Assembly: GCA_020698575.1 (NCBI GenBank)
Contig: CM036242.1
Span: 42,558,662-42,622,661, forward strand
DNA length: 64,000 nt
Origin: Bostrychus sinensis
Taxonomy: Eukaryota > Chordata > Actinopteri > Gobiiformes > Eleotridae
Direction of reading: 5' to 3'
Below are positions 11,376 through 22,170 of this stretch, one piece after another. Both the position numbers and the translations under genes were made by a program. The notes beneath the pieces are model-generated. The model worked only from the letters and a program-made list of their open reading frames with translations, searched no databases and was not told the origin of the DNA. Positions within the stretch are counted from its first letter, which is position 1. The number at the start of each line of letters is the position of its first letter.

Positions 11376-12046
11376 ACACAATCACACATTCACACAATCA
11401 CACATTCACACATTCACACAATCACACATTCACACAATCACACATTCACACATTCACACATTCACACAATCACACATTCACACATTCACACAATCACACA
11501 TTCACACAATCACATATTCACACAATCACACAATCACACATTCACCCAATCACACAACCACGCATTCACACAATCACACATTCACACAATCACACATTCA
11601 CACATTCACACAATCACACATTCACACAATCACACAATCACATATCCACAGAATCACACATTCACCCAATCACACATTCACACAATCACATATTCACACA
11701 ATCACACATTTGCATAATCACGCAATCACATATCCACAAAATCACACAATCACACATTCACACAATCATACATTCACTTAATCACACATTCACACAATCA
11801 CAAATTCACACAATCACACGTTTACACTATCACACATCCACATAATCACACATGCACAATCACACATTCACACACTCACACATTCACACAATCACACGTT
11901 TACACAATCACACATTCACACAATCACACATTCACACAACCACACATTCACACAACCACACATTCACACAACCACACATTCACACAATCACACATTCACA
12001 CATTCACATAATCACACATTCACACACTTACCCAATCACACAATTC
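11366..12046. repeat. Minisatellite of CACATTCACACAAT units
   Basis: Irregular tandem array, about 680 bp, built from CACATTCA and CACAATCA modules (8- and 14-16-bp spacing), with degenerate units such as catatccacagaatcacaca in the middle. It starts inside a SINE fragment and ends at the truncated edge of a Rex3 LINE. The translated His/Thr-rich frames (HSHNHTFT) are a by-product. Confidence 0.9.
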
Positions 12047-13560
12047 CCTTCTTCTTAAAGAGAGGGACCACCACCCCGGTCTGCCAGTCCAGAGGTACTG
12101 TCCCCGACCGCCACGCGATGTTGCAGAGACGTGTCAGCCACGACAGCCCCACAACATCCAGGGACTTGCGGTACTCAGGGCGGATCTCATCCACCCCCGG
12201 TGCCTTGCCACCGAGGAGCTTTTTGACCACCTCAGTGACTTCAGCTTGGGTGATGGATGTATCCTCCTCCGAGTCCCCAACCTCTGCTTCCTCAATGGAA
12301 GACGTGTCAGTGGGATTGAGGAGATCCTCAAAGTATTCCTTCCACTGCCCAACAACATCCCCAGTCGAGGTCAACAGCTCCCCACCTCCACTGTAAACAG
12401 TGTTGGTGAAGCACTGCTTCCCCCTCCTGAGGCGGCGGACGGTTTGCCAGAATTTCCCCGAACTCCTCCCAGACCCAAGTTTTTGCCTCCACAACCGCCC
12501 GGGCTGCAGCACGCTTGGCCTGCCGGTACCCATCAGCTTGATAGGACTCCTTCTTCAGCCTGACGGCATCCCTTACTTCAGGGGTTGCCGCCACGACAGG
12601 CACCAGAGACCTTACGGCCACAGCTCCGAACAGCCGCACCGACAATAGAGGTGGAGAACATGGTCCACTCGGACTCAATGTCTCCAACCTCCCTCGGGAT
12701 CTGGTTGAAGCTCTCCCGGAGGTGGGAGTTGAAGACCCCTCTGACAGAGGGCTCAGCCAGACGTTCCCAACAGACCCTCACAACACGTTTAGGTCTGCCG
12801 AGTCTGTCCAGCCTCCTCCTCCGCCAGCGGATCCAACTCACCACCAGGTGGTGATTGGTTGACAGCTCAGCCCCTCTCTTCACCCGAGTATCCAAGACAC
12901 ACGGCCGAAGGTCAGATGACATGACTACAAAGTCGATCATCGACCTCTGGCCTAGAGTGTCCTGGTGCCACGTGCACTGATGGACACACTTGTGCTGGTG
13001 TTAACAACAAACATGGTGTTTGTTATGGACAAACTGTGACTAGCGCAGAAGTCCAACAACAGAACACCGCTCAGGTTCAGATCGGGGAGGCGTTCCTCCC
13101 AATCACGCCCCTCCTGGTATCACTGTCATTACCCACGTGTGCGTTGAAATCCTCCAGTAGAACAACGGAGTCCCCAGTTGTAGCACCTTCCAGTACCCCT
13201 CCCAAGGACTCCAAGAAGGCCGGGTACTCTGTACTGTTATTTGGTCCATAGGCACAAACCACAGTAAGAGACCTGTCCCCAACCCGAAGGCGCAGGGACG
13301 CGACCCTCTCGTTTACTGGGGTGAACTCCAACACATGCCGGCTGAGCCCGCCTTTGACCGCCACCCAAATCACACAGCACCGGCGCCTTATGATCCTTCC
13401 TGCGGGTGGTGGGCCTACGGGAAGGCGGTCCCACGTAGCCTTTTTGGGCTGAGACCCGGTCACCAGGCGCTCGCCTGCGAGCCCCAACCCCTGGCCTGGC
13501 TCCAGGGTGGGGCCCCAGTGACGCCAATCCAGGTGACGTAACAGACCTTGTTCTGTCACT
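12047..13560 (-). pseudogene. Rex3 LINE, endonuclease plus start of RT (decayed, truncated)
   Basis: Minus-strand remnant of the Rex3 (RTE-clade) ORF. Frames starting near 13560 encode the C-terminal part of an APE-type endonuclease: LTVVCAYGPNNSTEYPAFL, then LLEDFNAHVGND where GDFNAHVG is usual. A second frame (12940-12578) carries DFVVMSSDLRPCV and STNHHLVVSW, where the family has an S-D-H motif; the catalytic Asp appears replaced by Asn. The inter-domain region follows, then the start of the RT domain (TQAEVTEVVKKLLGGKAPG) to VVVPLFKK, where homology stops at the minisatellite. Positions 12067-12086 match one of the commonly used Rex3 primer sites. Frameshifts near 12930-13080 and 12530-12690 make it non-functional. 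Loss of the 3' end is unusual for a target-primed LINE, so a later rearrangement is likely. Confidence 0.85.
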
Positions 13561-13690
13561 ATTCATAATGGGCTTTTTATCTACTGTTTTTGTGTAAATA
13601 TTTTATTCAACTTCTGCCCTGATCATAAATACCAAATTTTTAATTCAGTGTCAGAACTCTTAACTCTTTTTAAGTCAGTGTATGTGATAG

Positions 13691-13747
<57 letters not shown>

Positions 13748-14015
13748 TTTCTTTTTTTTTTTTTTTGAAATATTTTCAACACTTATATTAATGCAAAGCA
13801 GGTTTTTCAAGGGGGGTTATTCCAGCTTTGATTAAATTAAATATTTGGTATTTATTGTCAGGGCACAGGTTAATTAAAAGTTTATGCAAAGAAAAGTTGA
13901 AAAAACATGAATGTATTAATTTTATGATGTTTTGTGATGGGGACACATTTGTCTGTGAAGAGCAGCAACATAAGCTTTACATTTTGGGTATGAAGGTTAA
14001 AATAATGTATCTGAG
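13561..14015. other. AT-rich DNA with (CT)n tract
   Basis: Contains the (CT)n microsatellite (13693-13742) followed by a T-rich run. No gene seen. Confidence 0.5.
13693..13742. repeat. (CT)n microsatellite
   Basis: About 24 nearly perfect CT repeats followed by a degenerate T-rich tail. Confidence 0.95.
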
Positions 14016-15240
14016 GAAAACCTCTTCTGTTGTGGAGCAGTGCAGAGAATGCTGGGATTAGGTGTCTGTCGCCCCTGCTGGCAACGGCTGGGGCTGGACA
14101 GAGCATAAAAAGGCTAATTAGCATGGCATTAGAGCAGGGCTAAAGACAGGAACAAGACAGAGAGAGGAACAGAAGAGCTTTAAACATCATCGCGCAGATC
14201 GTCTGTTTGCCTCTGGTCATTGTTATTCAGAGCAGCACATTACTGAGAGTAGAAGTGATTTCTGAGGAAGTGGACTCCTCAGATATGGGATGGGTCCCAT
14301 CTCCGAGCCCCCGCTGTGAAAACTGATGGAGTTTTCAGTTGGAACGTGAACAAACCTCAGACACAGTGATTTCAGTCTGAGAGGAGCGGAGACTCAGAGA
14401 GGACATCATGTTTTTGAGACAGAGTCAGGTTTATGAGACTGTGAGGACAAAGGACATCAGTCATATGTATTTACCTGAGATTTTACTCATTAAAACTTGG
14501 GTTTGAATATATTTTTTATCTGTTTACTACTGGAGTTGTCTACACTAAAGAGAAATGAAATATGAGCTCAGTTCACATAAAACCAGTCCTGTGTTATTTG
14601 CAAATGTAGCCTGCAGAACATTTTTTTATTGGCCTTGGGCTTCCTACTTAATTGGACCAAATTGCTATCCTAGTCTGCCAGATTAACTCCTCTTCTCTAC
14701 AAAGAAGTTAGTCTGATACCACTTTAGTAACATTTTGTTTATGTAGTAGAACAATGACAGGCGGAGTAACCAATCAGAGAAACACAGGGCGGGACATAAG
14801 CAGTGCCCAACAAACATGGATTCTTGAGGTTTTTGTACATAAAACATCAGAATCCTGTGTATTGTGAGCAGCTCTGTCCTTATTTGTGAGCGGGGACAGC
14901 AGCAGAAGCCAGTTGTACAAAGACTTGTGAAAGAAAAAGTGAGTTTGTTTGAATGTGGTGGTTACAAGGGATGTCAGTGGGACTTTACTGTTGTTAAAAT
15001 GGAAACAGGACGAAGACAAAAATCCCACAGAGGACTGAACAACAACAAGGACTTCAGCAGAACCAACAGGAGATGAAGGAAAGACCTAAACGCTACTCAT
15101 CAGAGAGAAGTTATTACATTAGCTCAGTAGCCAGCACCATCTTGGTTAGCTCTTCCCCTTTTGAAAGACGAACAAACAGGAGAAAAGCTTTGCTCTGAGG
15201 AGGAACCAGACTGTCCTGCTTTAGAAAAGTAAGTAGGAGT
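14016..15240 (+). repeat. Dispersed repeat family B, copy 1
   Basis: The segment 14785-15230 is shared in reverse orientation with 25640-25930 and 44830-45100. Landmarks are 'aatcccacagaggactgaac', 'caacaggagatgaaggaaag' followed by 'acctaaacgc', and 'gaagttattacattagctca'. A neighbouring block at 14040-14135 ('ggctggacagagcataaaaa' region) recurs at 37425-37500. The piece 14300-14780 between them has no recognised relative. No coding capacity or terminal repeats were found. Confidence 0.55.
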
Positions 15241-16280
15241 CAGGCTCATCAGGCTAACAGACTGACACACACATGCACACAACCACATGTGTGTTGTCCT
15301 TTTAAAAACCTGCTGTACCTCGTCAGGTCAAACATCTCTCATCTTTTCTCTTTGACCATTTTATCTTCATTTGACTTATTCCTCTCTGCTTCACAAACTC
15401 AGATTTTTCTGTGCCTGGTTTAGACTCGGGTAAGCATTTAAGCAACGCAGTGTCAGTGTTCACTCTCACACAGACCAGAGACCGCAGCAAACGTCACAGA
15501 CACATGTTTTATTCAGGTTTATTCAGGTTTATTCAGGTTTATTCAGGTTTATTCAGGAGCAGAGCGTTTATGGAGATGTGGAGCTGCAGAGAAACGCAAT
15601 AAATGACTTTCTTTTCTGTCTTTTACCTGACGAATCCAAGCGACACAGAAAACAGGAAGAACATGTTTAAAAGCAAAACGTGTTTAGTCCTGATTCAGTC
15701 CTGACAGCAACAAGTTACTATAAAATAATGAAAAATATTGATAACATTCATTTATTTGTATGGCTCTTTAGGTCTCAATATTAACAATACATTCTTTAGA
15801 CGTTCACAAGACGTCCATAAATGAACTCAACAGTGCCTCAGAAGGAGAGTTCAGAGCGGTCAGGAGGAGCAGTGGACCTAACCCTGATCCAAGTAAAGGT
15901 CAACTGATGTGGGTTTTTCAGCAGCCAATGGCTGATAAACACTGATGATTTTTTTAACCAATATGTAGGGAGGATTTTCTTGATTTTATGAAAGAAATTA
16001 ATACACAATAAAATAAAATAAAAAATGTTGTGAAACTCAAAAACTCAAGGCAACAGGATCCCTCAAGATTTTTGAGTTTTGGGGCCAACTCAAAATCTCA
16101 GTTTTCAACCACTAATATATTTTTTGTTCACTTAATTCACTTCATTTATATGTGTAAAAACTTTCAATTTTAAGTTTTACTCTGTAATTATTATAGCCAA
16201 CTTATTATCCACACTATCCACGTTAAATTAGGTGAACAAAAAAAATATTAGCTGTTGAGAGCTTGAGAGTATATAAATAT
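15241..16280. other. Unassigned DNA with a 10-bp tandem repeat
   Basis: Contains the short tandem repeat at 15507-15557. From 16010 to 16260 the sequence is AT-rich, with 'tgaacaaaaaaaatattag' type text near the hAT-like element that follows. No gene recognised. Confidence 0.4.
15507..15557. repeat. 10-bp tandem repeat ATTCAGGTTT
   Basis: About five perfect units of ATTCAGGTTT. The period is close to one helical turn. Confidence 0.95.
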
Positions 16281-17804
16281 TAGGGCCAGGAATCGATAAA
16301 AAAAAATTAACTAATTAATCGCAAATCTGAAAAAAATTATCGTGATTAATTACTGGTAGTTATTAATCACAATTAATCGCAATTAATCGCATTATGAATT
16401 CATGTACAACCACAAAATTGTAAATTTAGAACATTTATTTTGAATTAACCTTCACATACTTTACTGTAAACTTGTGCAATGCAAACAAAACTTGCAAAGA
16501 AAATAAATGAATAGTCTCTTTGAGACCTGTAACTCAGACAAAGTTTGCCTAAATAAGGTACAACCAACAAATACACAAAACTTACCTAAAAAAGCATGTG
16601 TAATCTCTTTTAGAACTTTAACAAAAATAAGTTTAATTCTTCAATTAATAACAATTGTTGTGGTTCACAACAGTGTAAATACTATGAACTGTGTTACTCC
16701 AGTGGTAATTGAACTCATCCTTGCATAGACTGCACATAACTTTTGTTTTGTCTTTATTGCTGTCTGGTGACGATTTGAAGCAGAATTGTCCATTTAGCAA
16801 TGTGTCTTTTTGGTCACTCATGTTGCTTTAGCTCGTTCACTTGTTGCATTAGGCTCGTTCCAGATGAACTGTGCCTGGATTGTGAATGAGAGTGCACGGC
16901 TGCAATAGGAGGAGGGGAAATACACCTGTACTGAAGTCAGACAGTTTGTGGCTCAGATCACACACCATCACGCCCGAAATCCACTTCTGGATATGATTTT
17001 GAAAATAAATGGATTAAACTGATTTGTAAGAACTTTTCTGTCCCGTGCTTGACCACAGTCTGTGTTAATGAGGCGCTCCTCAGGAGCTCACAACATGAGA
17101 CACATTCAGCAGTGGTTCTTAGCTTTTATGTCTAAATTTACAGAAAGTTAAACAGCCTTCTATAACAGCAGATATTGTGCACAATTTTTTAAATAATATT
17201 CTACTTCACACTGAGCAGCAGGGCAAAAAGTTTATCCAGGTCAAAACTGTAACTTTAGTCTGTACTTTTTAAAAAAGAGGCGGGGGAGGAGGAGAGGAGG
17301 GCAGTGAAGTGTCGGTGCGTTACGTTTCTGATCAGCACTAAACTCAGATCAAATCACCTGTCTGTTTACCGCTGGCAGGTAGGCGTTCCCATCATGCACT
17401 GAGCCATGCAGCCTCCGCAGTTGCTCCTAATGAACTGCGGCAGCTCAGACGCTGGTCTCGTTTGGATCTCACGAGCTTTCCGTGACCATCGCACTTGTGA
17501 CATCAGAGCAAGTCGGGAACAAGTCGGACACAAATCTAACAGACGTGCACTGTGCACAGACCGACACTGATCGAAACTGCGTCTGGTTCATCTCGAACGC
17601 GCCTGATGGATGGAAACGGAAATGTGTCGTCTTCTACGCTCGCGCAGTGCATTTCTGCTCCATTGGAAGACCCGTAGCGCATTGCTGTCTGTCAGTGTCA
17701 TCATAATATTTTTGCTGTGATCAAATTAATCGATTTATTGTAATCGTTTATTGAAATTGAACGTGATTAAATCAATAAATTAACTCGCAAATTTTCCCAG
17801 CCCT

Positions 17805-17805
<1 letters not shown>
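16281..17805 (-). mobile_element. hAT-like element, left inverted copy
   Basis: The left end reads TAGGGCCAGGAATCGATAAA and the right end, in reverse complement, TAGGGCTGGGAAAATTTGCG. These are hAT-type termini with subterminal TAATCG-rich repeats. On the minus strand it carries the start of a transposase-like frame (see 16645-16821). The right end abuts an (AT)n tract, so a target duplication cannot be read. Positions 16281-17473 are mirrored at 20212-21146. Confidence 0.65.
16645..16821 (-). pseudogene. BED-finger-like N-terminus of hAT transposase (left copy)
   Basis: A 58-codon minus-strand frame beginning MSDQKDTLLNG and containing KTKVMCSLCKDEFNYHWSNT, then a stop. The C-x2-C pair followed by a YH-S spacing resembles the first half of a BED zinc finger in hAT transposases (VxCxLCxxExxYHxST). 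The distal His pair is missing because the frame has diverged. The same frame with few changes occurs in the inverted copy at 20631-20807. It is a remnant, not an active gene. Confidence 0.45.

Positions 17806-17863
<58 letters not shown>
17806..17863. repeat. (AT)n microsatellite
   Basis: About 29 AT repeats exactly between the right end of the hAT-like copy and the left end of the Tc1-like element. Confidence 0.95.
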
Positions 17864-17864
<1 letters not shown>

Positions 17865-18938
17865 TGCTCAAAAAAAATAAAGGGAACACTTAAACAACAC
17901 AATGTAACTCCAAGTCAATCACACTTCTGTGAAATCAAACTGTGTCCACTTAGGAAGCAACACTGATTGACATCAGTTTCACTGCTGTTGTACAAATGGA
18001 ACAGACAACAGGTGGAAATTATAGGCAATTAGCAAGACTCCCCCAATAAAGGAGTGGTTCTGCAGGAGGTGACCACAGACCACTTCTCAGTTCCTATGCT
18101 TTCTGGCTGATGTTTTGGTCACTTTTGAATGCTGGCGGTGCTTTCACTCTAGTGGTAGCATGAGACGGAGTCTACAACCCACACAAGTGGCTCAGGTAGT
18201 GCAGCTCATCCAGGATGGCACATCAATGCGAGCTGTGGCAAGAAGGTTTGCTGTGTCTGTCAGCATAGTGTCCAGAGCATGGAAGCGCTACCAGGAGACA
18301 GGCCAGTACATCAGGAGATGTGGAGGAGGCTGTAGGAGGGCAACAACCCAGCAGCAGGACCACTACCTCCTTTGTGCAAGGAGGAACAGGAGGAGCACTG
18401 CCAGAGCCCTGCAAAATGACCTCCAGCAGGCCACAAATGTGCATGTGTCTGCTCAAACGCTCAGAAACAGACTGAGGGTGGTATGAGGGCCCGACATCCA
18501 CAGGTGGGGGTTGTGCTTACAGCCCAACACCGTGCAGGACGTTTGGCATTTGCCAGAGAACACAAAGATTGGCAAATTCACCACTGGTGCCCTGTGCTCT
18601 TCACAGATGAAAGCAGGTTCACACTGAGCACATGTGACAGACGTGACAGAGTCTGGAGACACCGTGGAGAACGTTCTGCTGCCTGCAACATCCTCCAGCA
18701 TGACCGGTTTGGCAGTGGGTCAGTAATGGTGTGGGGTGGCATTTCTTTGGGGGGCGCACAGCCCTCCATGTGCTCACCAGTGGTAGCCTGACTGCCATTA
18801 GGTACCGAGATGAGATCCTCAGAGCCCTTGTGAGACCATATGCTGGTGCGGTTGGCCCTGGGTTCCTCCTAATGCAAGACAATGCTAGACCTCATGTGGC
18901 TGGAGTGTGTCAGCAGTTCCTGCAGACGAAGGCATTGA

Positions 18939-18939
<1 letters not shown>
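17864..18939 (+). mobile_element. Tc1/mariner-like transposon, 3'-truncated
   Basis: Begins within a TA dinucleotide with CTGCTCAAAAAAAATAAAGG, the terminal sequence of a well-known fish Tc1-like family. It continues through a 5' UTR of about 300 bp into a transposase frame. The element breaks off at 18939 in the middle of the transposase and is replaced by an (AT)n tract. The last catalytic part and the right terminal repeat are missing. Confidence 0.85.
18160..18939 (+). pseudogene. Tc1-like transposase, frameshifted and truncated
   Basis: Starts MRRSLQPTQVAQVVQLIQ with a paired-like helix-turn-helix (DGTSMRAVARRFAVSVSIVS, then RAWKRYQETG). It continues through a second DNA-binding stretch to about 18480, where a frameshift/deletion moves the frame. 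The next segment has QHRAGRLAFAREHKDW and LFTDESRF, the first catalytic Asp of the DDE domain. A second frameshift lies near 18755 in the G-run (ttggggggcg). The last segment has MQDNARPHVAGVCQQFL, the second catalytic Asp. The third acidic residue, normally in an NPIEHxWD-type motif, is lost by truncation at the (AT)n tract. The enzyme cannot be active. Confidence 0.85.

Positions 18940-19001
<62 letters not shown>
18940..19001. repeat. (AT)n microsatellite
   Basis: About 30 AT repeats joining the broken end of the Tc1-like element to a LINE fragment. Confidence 0.95.
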
Positions 19002-19003
<2 letters not shown>

Positions 19004-19007
19004 ATCA

Positions 19008-20205
19008 TGGCTAAAATGAAGACCAGGCAACCCCGACACCAGTTACACAGGCTGAGTGAAGTACCTTCAGAAAGTCTCCTGGAAGATGTGAATGCAGCTT
19101 TGGGAACAATACCTACTATGACCATCACTGAAACCAATGAGCTGATATTCACTTAAGCAGCAGTGATCCTTGAGGAGCTTGGCTATCAACCAAAGAGCAG
19201 CCATAAAGATCCATATCCACCATGGAAAAGAAGGTTGGAGTCTAAAATCAAGGCAATTTGGAGAGAAGTGAGCCAACTGTCAGAGCTCCAGAAAGCTGCA
19301 ATGAAAAAACAAGTACCCAAGAGGTACAGCAAGATGTCCATACCTGAAGCATTGGAAACTGCCAAACATAAACTCACCCACCTCACTACCCACCTAAAGA
19401 GGTACATGAGAGAAATCGAAGCAAGGCGAATAAACCAACTGTTCTCAACTCAACCAGCTAAAGTGTACTCTTTGTGGCAAGGTAATAACAACAGAGCCCA
19501 CCAAGGCTGGAGACTGAACAATACTGGAAGGGCATATGGGAGAGGGAGGGATCACACAAAAACAGTGCACAGTGGCTGGAGGATCTAAGAGCAGACCACA
19601 GCAACCTCCCTGAACAAGAACCAGTAACCATCACAGTGGCAGACATCCAAGAAAGAGTCTCAGGTATGAAAAACTGGACAGCACCAGGGCCTGACATGAT
19701 CCACACCTACTGGCTGTAAAAGCTAACTTCACTCCATGAGCGCCTGGCAGCACAAATGAACCAGCTGCTAAAGGATGGGACCCACCCTGAATGGCTAACT
19801 GAAGGCCGGACAATCCTGATCCTGAAGGATCCCCTGAAGGGAACGGCCCCATCCAACTATCGACCAATAACCTGTCTCCCCACCACATGGAAGCTCATGT
19901 CAGGCATCATAGCAGCTAAGATAAGTGGGCACATGGATCAATACATGAGCACAGCACAGAAGGGCATTGGTAAAAACACCAGAGGAGCTAAACACCAGCT
20001 GCTCGTAGATAGAACAGTCGCTCAGGACTGCAAAGCCAGACACACTAATCTGTGCACCGCCTGGATTGATTACAAGAAGCCTATGCCTATGACTCAATGC
20101 CACACACATGGATCATGGAATGCCTGGAGATGTATAACATCAACAGGACTCTAAGAGCCTTCATTGCAAACTCGATGAGGCAGTGGAAGACCACCTTTGA
20201 CCACC
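19008..20205 (+). pseudogene. LINE ORF fragment: pre-RT region and N-terminal half of RT
   Basis: Three broken frames read in order. KTRQPRHQLHRLSEVPSESL to the YPPWKRRLESKIKAIWREVS region, then KAAMKKQVPKRYSKMSIPEA (19010-19588). Then SGMKNWTAPGPDMIHTYWL (19660-19720), GTHPEWLTEGRTILILKDP and APSNYRPITCLPTTWKLMS (19780-19910), and GIGKNTRGAKHQLLVDRTV (19960-20030). The WIDYKK motif-A region shifts frame at about 20085 into DSMPHTWIMECLEMYNI. The order (APGPD, SNYRPITCL, motif A) is that of a non-LTR reverse transcriptase of the R2/NeSL/R4 type found in fish. The clade is uncertain. The catalytic FADD part is absent: homology stops where the inverted hAT-like arm begins. Confidence 0.65.
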
Positions 20206-20211
20206 TTCACC

Positions 20212-21143
20212 GTGAGATCCAAACGAGACCAGCGCCTGAGCCGCCACAGTTCATCAGGAGCAACTGTGGAGGCTGCACAGCTCAGTGCATGATGAAAAAA
20301 CGCAAACCTGTCAGCGGTGAACGGACAGGTGATTGGATCTGAGTTTAGTGCCGATCAGAAATGTAACACACGACACTTCACTGCCCTCCTCTCGTTCCCC
20401 CGCCTCTTTTTTTAAAATACAGACTAAAGTTACAGTTTTGACCTGGATAAACCAACACATACGAGAAGTGGATTTGGGGCGTGATGGTGCGTGATCTGAG
20501 CCACAAACTGTCCGACTTCAGTACAGGCGTATTTCCCCTCCTCTCATTGCAGCCGTGCACTCTCATTCACAATCCAGGCACAGTTCATCTGGAACGAGCC
20601 TAATGCAACAAGTGAACGAGCTAAAGCAACATGAGTGACCAAAAAGACACATTGCTAAATGGACAATTCTGCTTCAAATCGTCACCAGACGGCAATATAG
20701 ACAAAACAAAAGTTATGTGCAGTCTATGCAAGGATGAGTTCAGTTACCACTGGAGTAACACAGTTCATAGTATTTACACTGTTGTGAACCACAACAATTG
20801 TTATTAATTGAAGAATTAAACTTATTTTTGTTAAAGTTCTAAAAGAGATGTCACATGCTTTTTTAGGTAAGTTTTGTGTATTTCTTGGTTGTACCTTATT
20901 TAGGCAAACTTTGTCTGAGTTACAGGTCTCAAAGAGACTATTCATTTATTTTCTTTGCAAGTTTTGTTTGCATTGCACAAGTTTACAGTAAAGTATGTGA
21001 AGGTTAATTCAAAATAAATGTTCTAAATTTACAATTTTGTGTTTGTACGCGAATTCATAATACGATTAATGGTGATTAATTGCGATACATTTTTTTCAGA
21101 TTTACGATTAATTAAAAAATTTTTTTTTTATCAATTCCCGGCC

Positions 21144-21146
<3 letters not shown>
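20212..21146 (+). mobile_element. hAT-like element, right inverted copy (truncated)
   Basis: Reverse-complement match to 16281-17473, with the terminus (GGCCCTA) at 21140-21146 facing outward. About 240 bp of the left copy (roughly 16993-17234) is missing and replaced by a few bases near 20450-20462. The other end, with its terminal repeat, is absent at 20212. It forms the right arm of a large imperfect inverted repeat. Confidence 0.7.
20631..20807 (+). pseudogene. BED-finger-like N-terminus of hAT transposase (right copy)
   Basis: A 58-codon frame beginning MSDQKDTLLNGQFCFKSSPD and containing KTKVMCSLCKDEFSYHWSNT before a stop. Almost identical to the minus-strand frame at 16645-16821. The paired Cys and the YH dipeptide suggest the first half of a BED-type zinc finger. 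It ends in both copies at the same stop, so the loss predates the separation of the two copies. Confidence 0.45.

Positions 21147-21174
<28 letters not shown>
21147..21174. repeat. (AT)n microsatellite
   Basis: Short AT tract abutting the outward terminus of the right hAT-like copy. Confidence 0.9.
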
Positions 21175-21175
<1 letters not shown>

Positions 21176-22014
21176 CTTTTTTTCTAAATTTATCTTTTGG
21201 GACATGATTTTTGTTATCTTTAGGGATATAACTTTAATTTATAAGTAAATAACACATTTTACCTACAAAAACATATCTAGTATTACAGTTCATCTTCAGT
21301 GTTCACTAAAGTGACACTCAGACGTTTTCAACCACTGCCCAGTCCAGTTTGGCAGTGAGCAGTTTATCTTATTAGTGTGTTTTTTCTTTAATACATTAGG
21401 TTATGTGTGGCACTGTTCACCTGTGTCATGGTGCTGTGTTTATTTTTCACTGAAACTTTAACAATAAAGAGCTAGAAAATTTACTTCTAAATACATAAGG
21501 ACAATATTTTTTTGTCAGGTCGATTTCACTCATGGTCTCTGATTCTCTTATCCACAACTTAACTTTATTATTTGAATGAACACTTTTCATTAAGTTTAAA
21601 TAAATTACATTTTTAAGACAGAAATCGGACTTACATTTTTAAATTAAACTACCAAATTACTTAACAGTGAGTTTAAACATGATTTAAAATTCAAAAACTC
21701 ATAATTGTTAGTGGAAGTAAATTATAGAATGGAGTTACTACAACTTATTGGCCATATGTCTTTTTACAGTGTGTGCACATCACGTTATATGGCAGTGTAA
21801 GTTGGTATACAAGCTACTTACACTGCCATATAACGCAATTGAAAGGATGCCGTGCTTATAAAAAATCAATATAATAATGTCTGTGGCACAGCAACTACAA
21901 GTTTATTTCTTTTATTTGTACAAACAGAACAAAGGGATTTTCTCTCTTAGGTGGAAACAAGCCTTGGTTTTCCAAATGAGAGGTTTCAACCAAAGACAAG
22001 GTAAGGTGGACTTT
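21175..22014. other. AT-rich unassigned DNA with hairpin
   Basis: No gene recognised. Contains the 19-bp perfect inverted repeat at 21783-21835. Confidence 0.4.
21783..21835. repeat. Perfect inverted repeat, 19-bp arms, 15-nt loop
   Basis: Arms 21783-21801 and 21817-21835 are exact reverse complements (cgttatatggcagtgtaag on the left). The loop is 21802-21816. No flanking target duplication recognised. Confidence 0.9.
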
Positions 22015-22170
22015 ACTGTCCCTGAAGGGAATTTAGTTCTCTGCATCTGAGCCATCCTTTAGTCAGTGACCCAACCTGTCAGGAGCAGCAGCCTTCTCCA
22101 GACTGGAGCCAGGATCCTGGTCGGGAGAACCCAGCTCGAGGATTACTCCACAGATGAGAGCAGCCATCCA
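22015..22170 (+). repeat. Dispersed repeat family C, copy 1
   Basis: Shares 'ctgtcaggagcagcag...', 'agccaggatcctggtc' and the 'agctcgaggatta' region with 25500-25640, 40790-41010 and 43790-43890. Function and class unknown. Confidence 0.5.

Noticed and set aside
11267..12058. His/Thr-rich ORFs (metal-binding protein?)
   Set aside because: Translation of the CACATTCACACAAT minisatellite.
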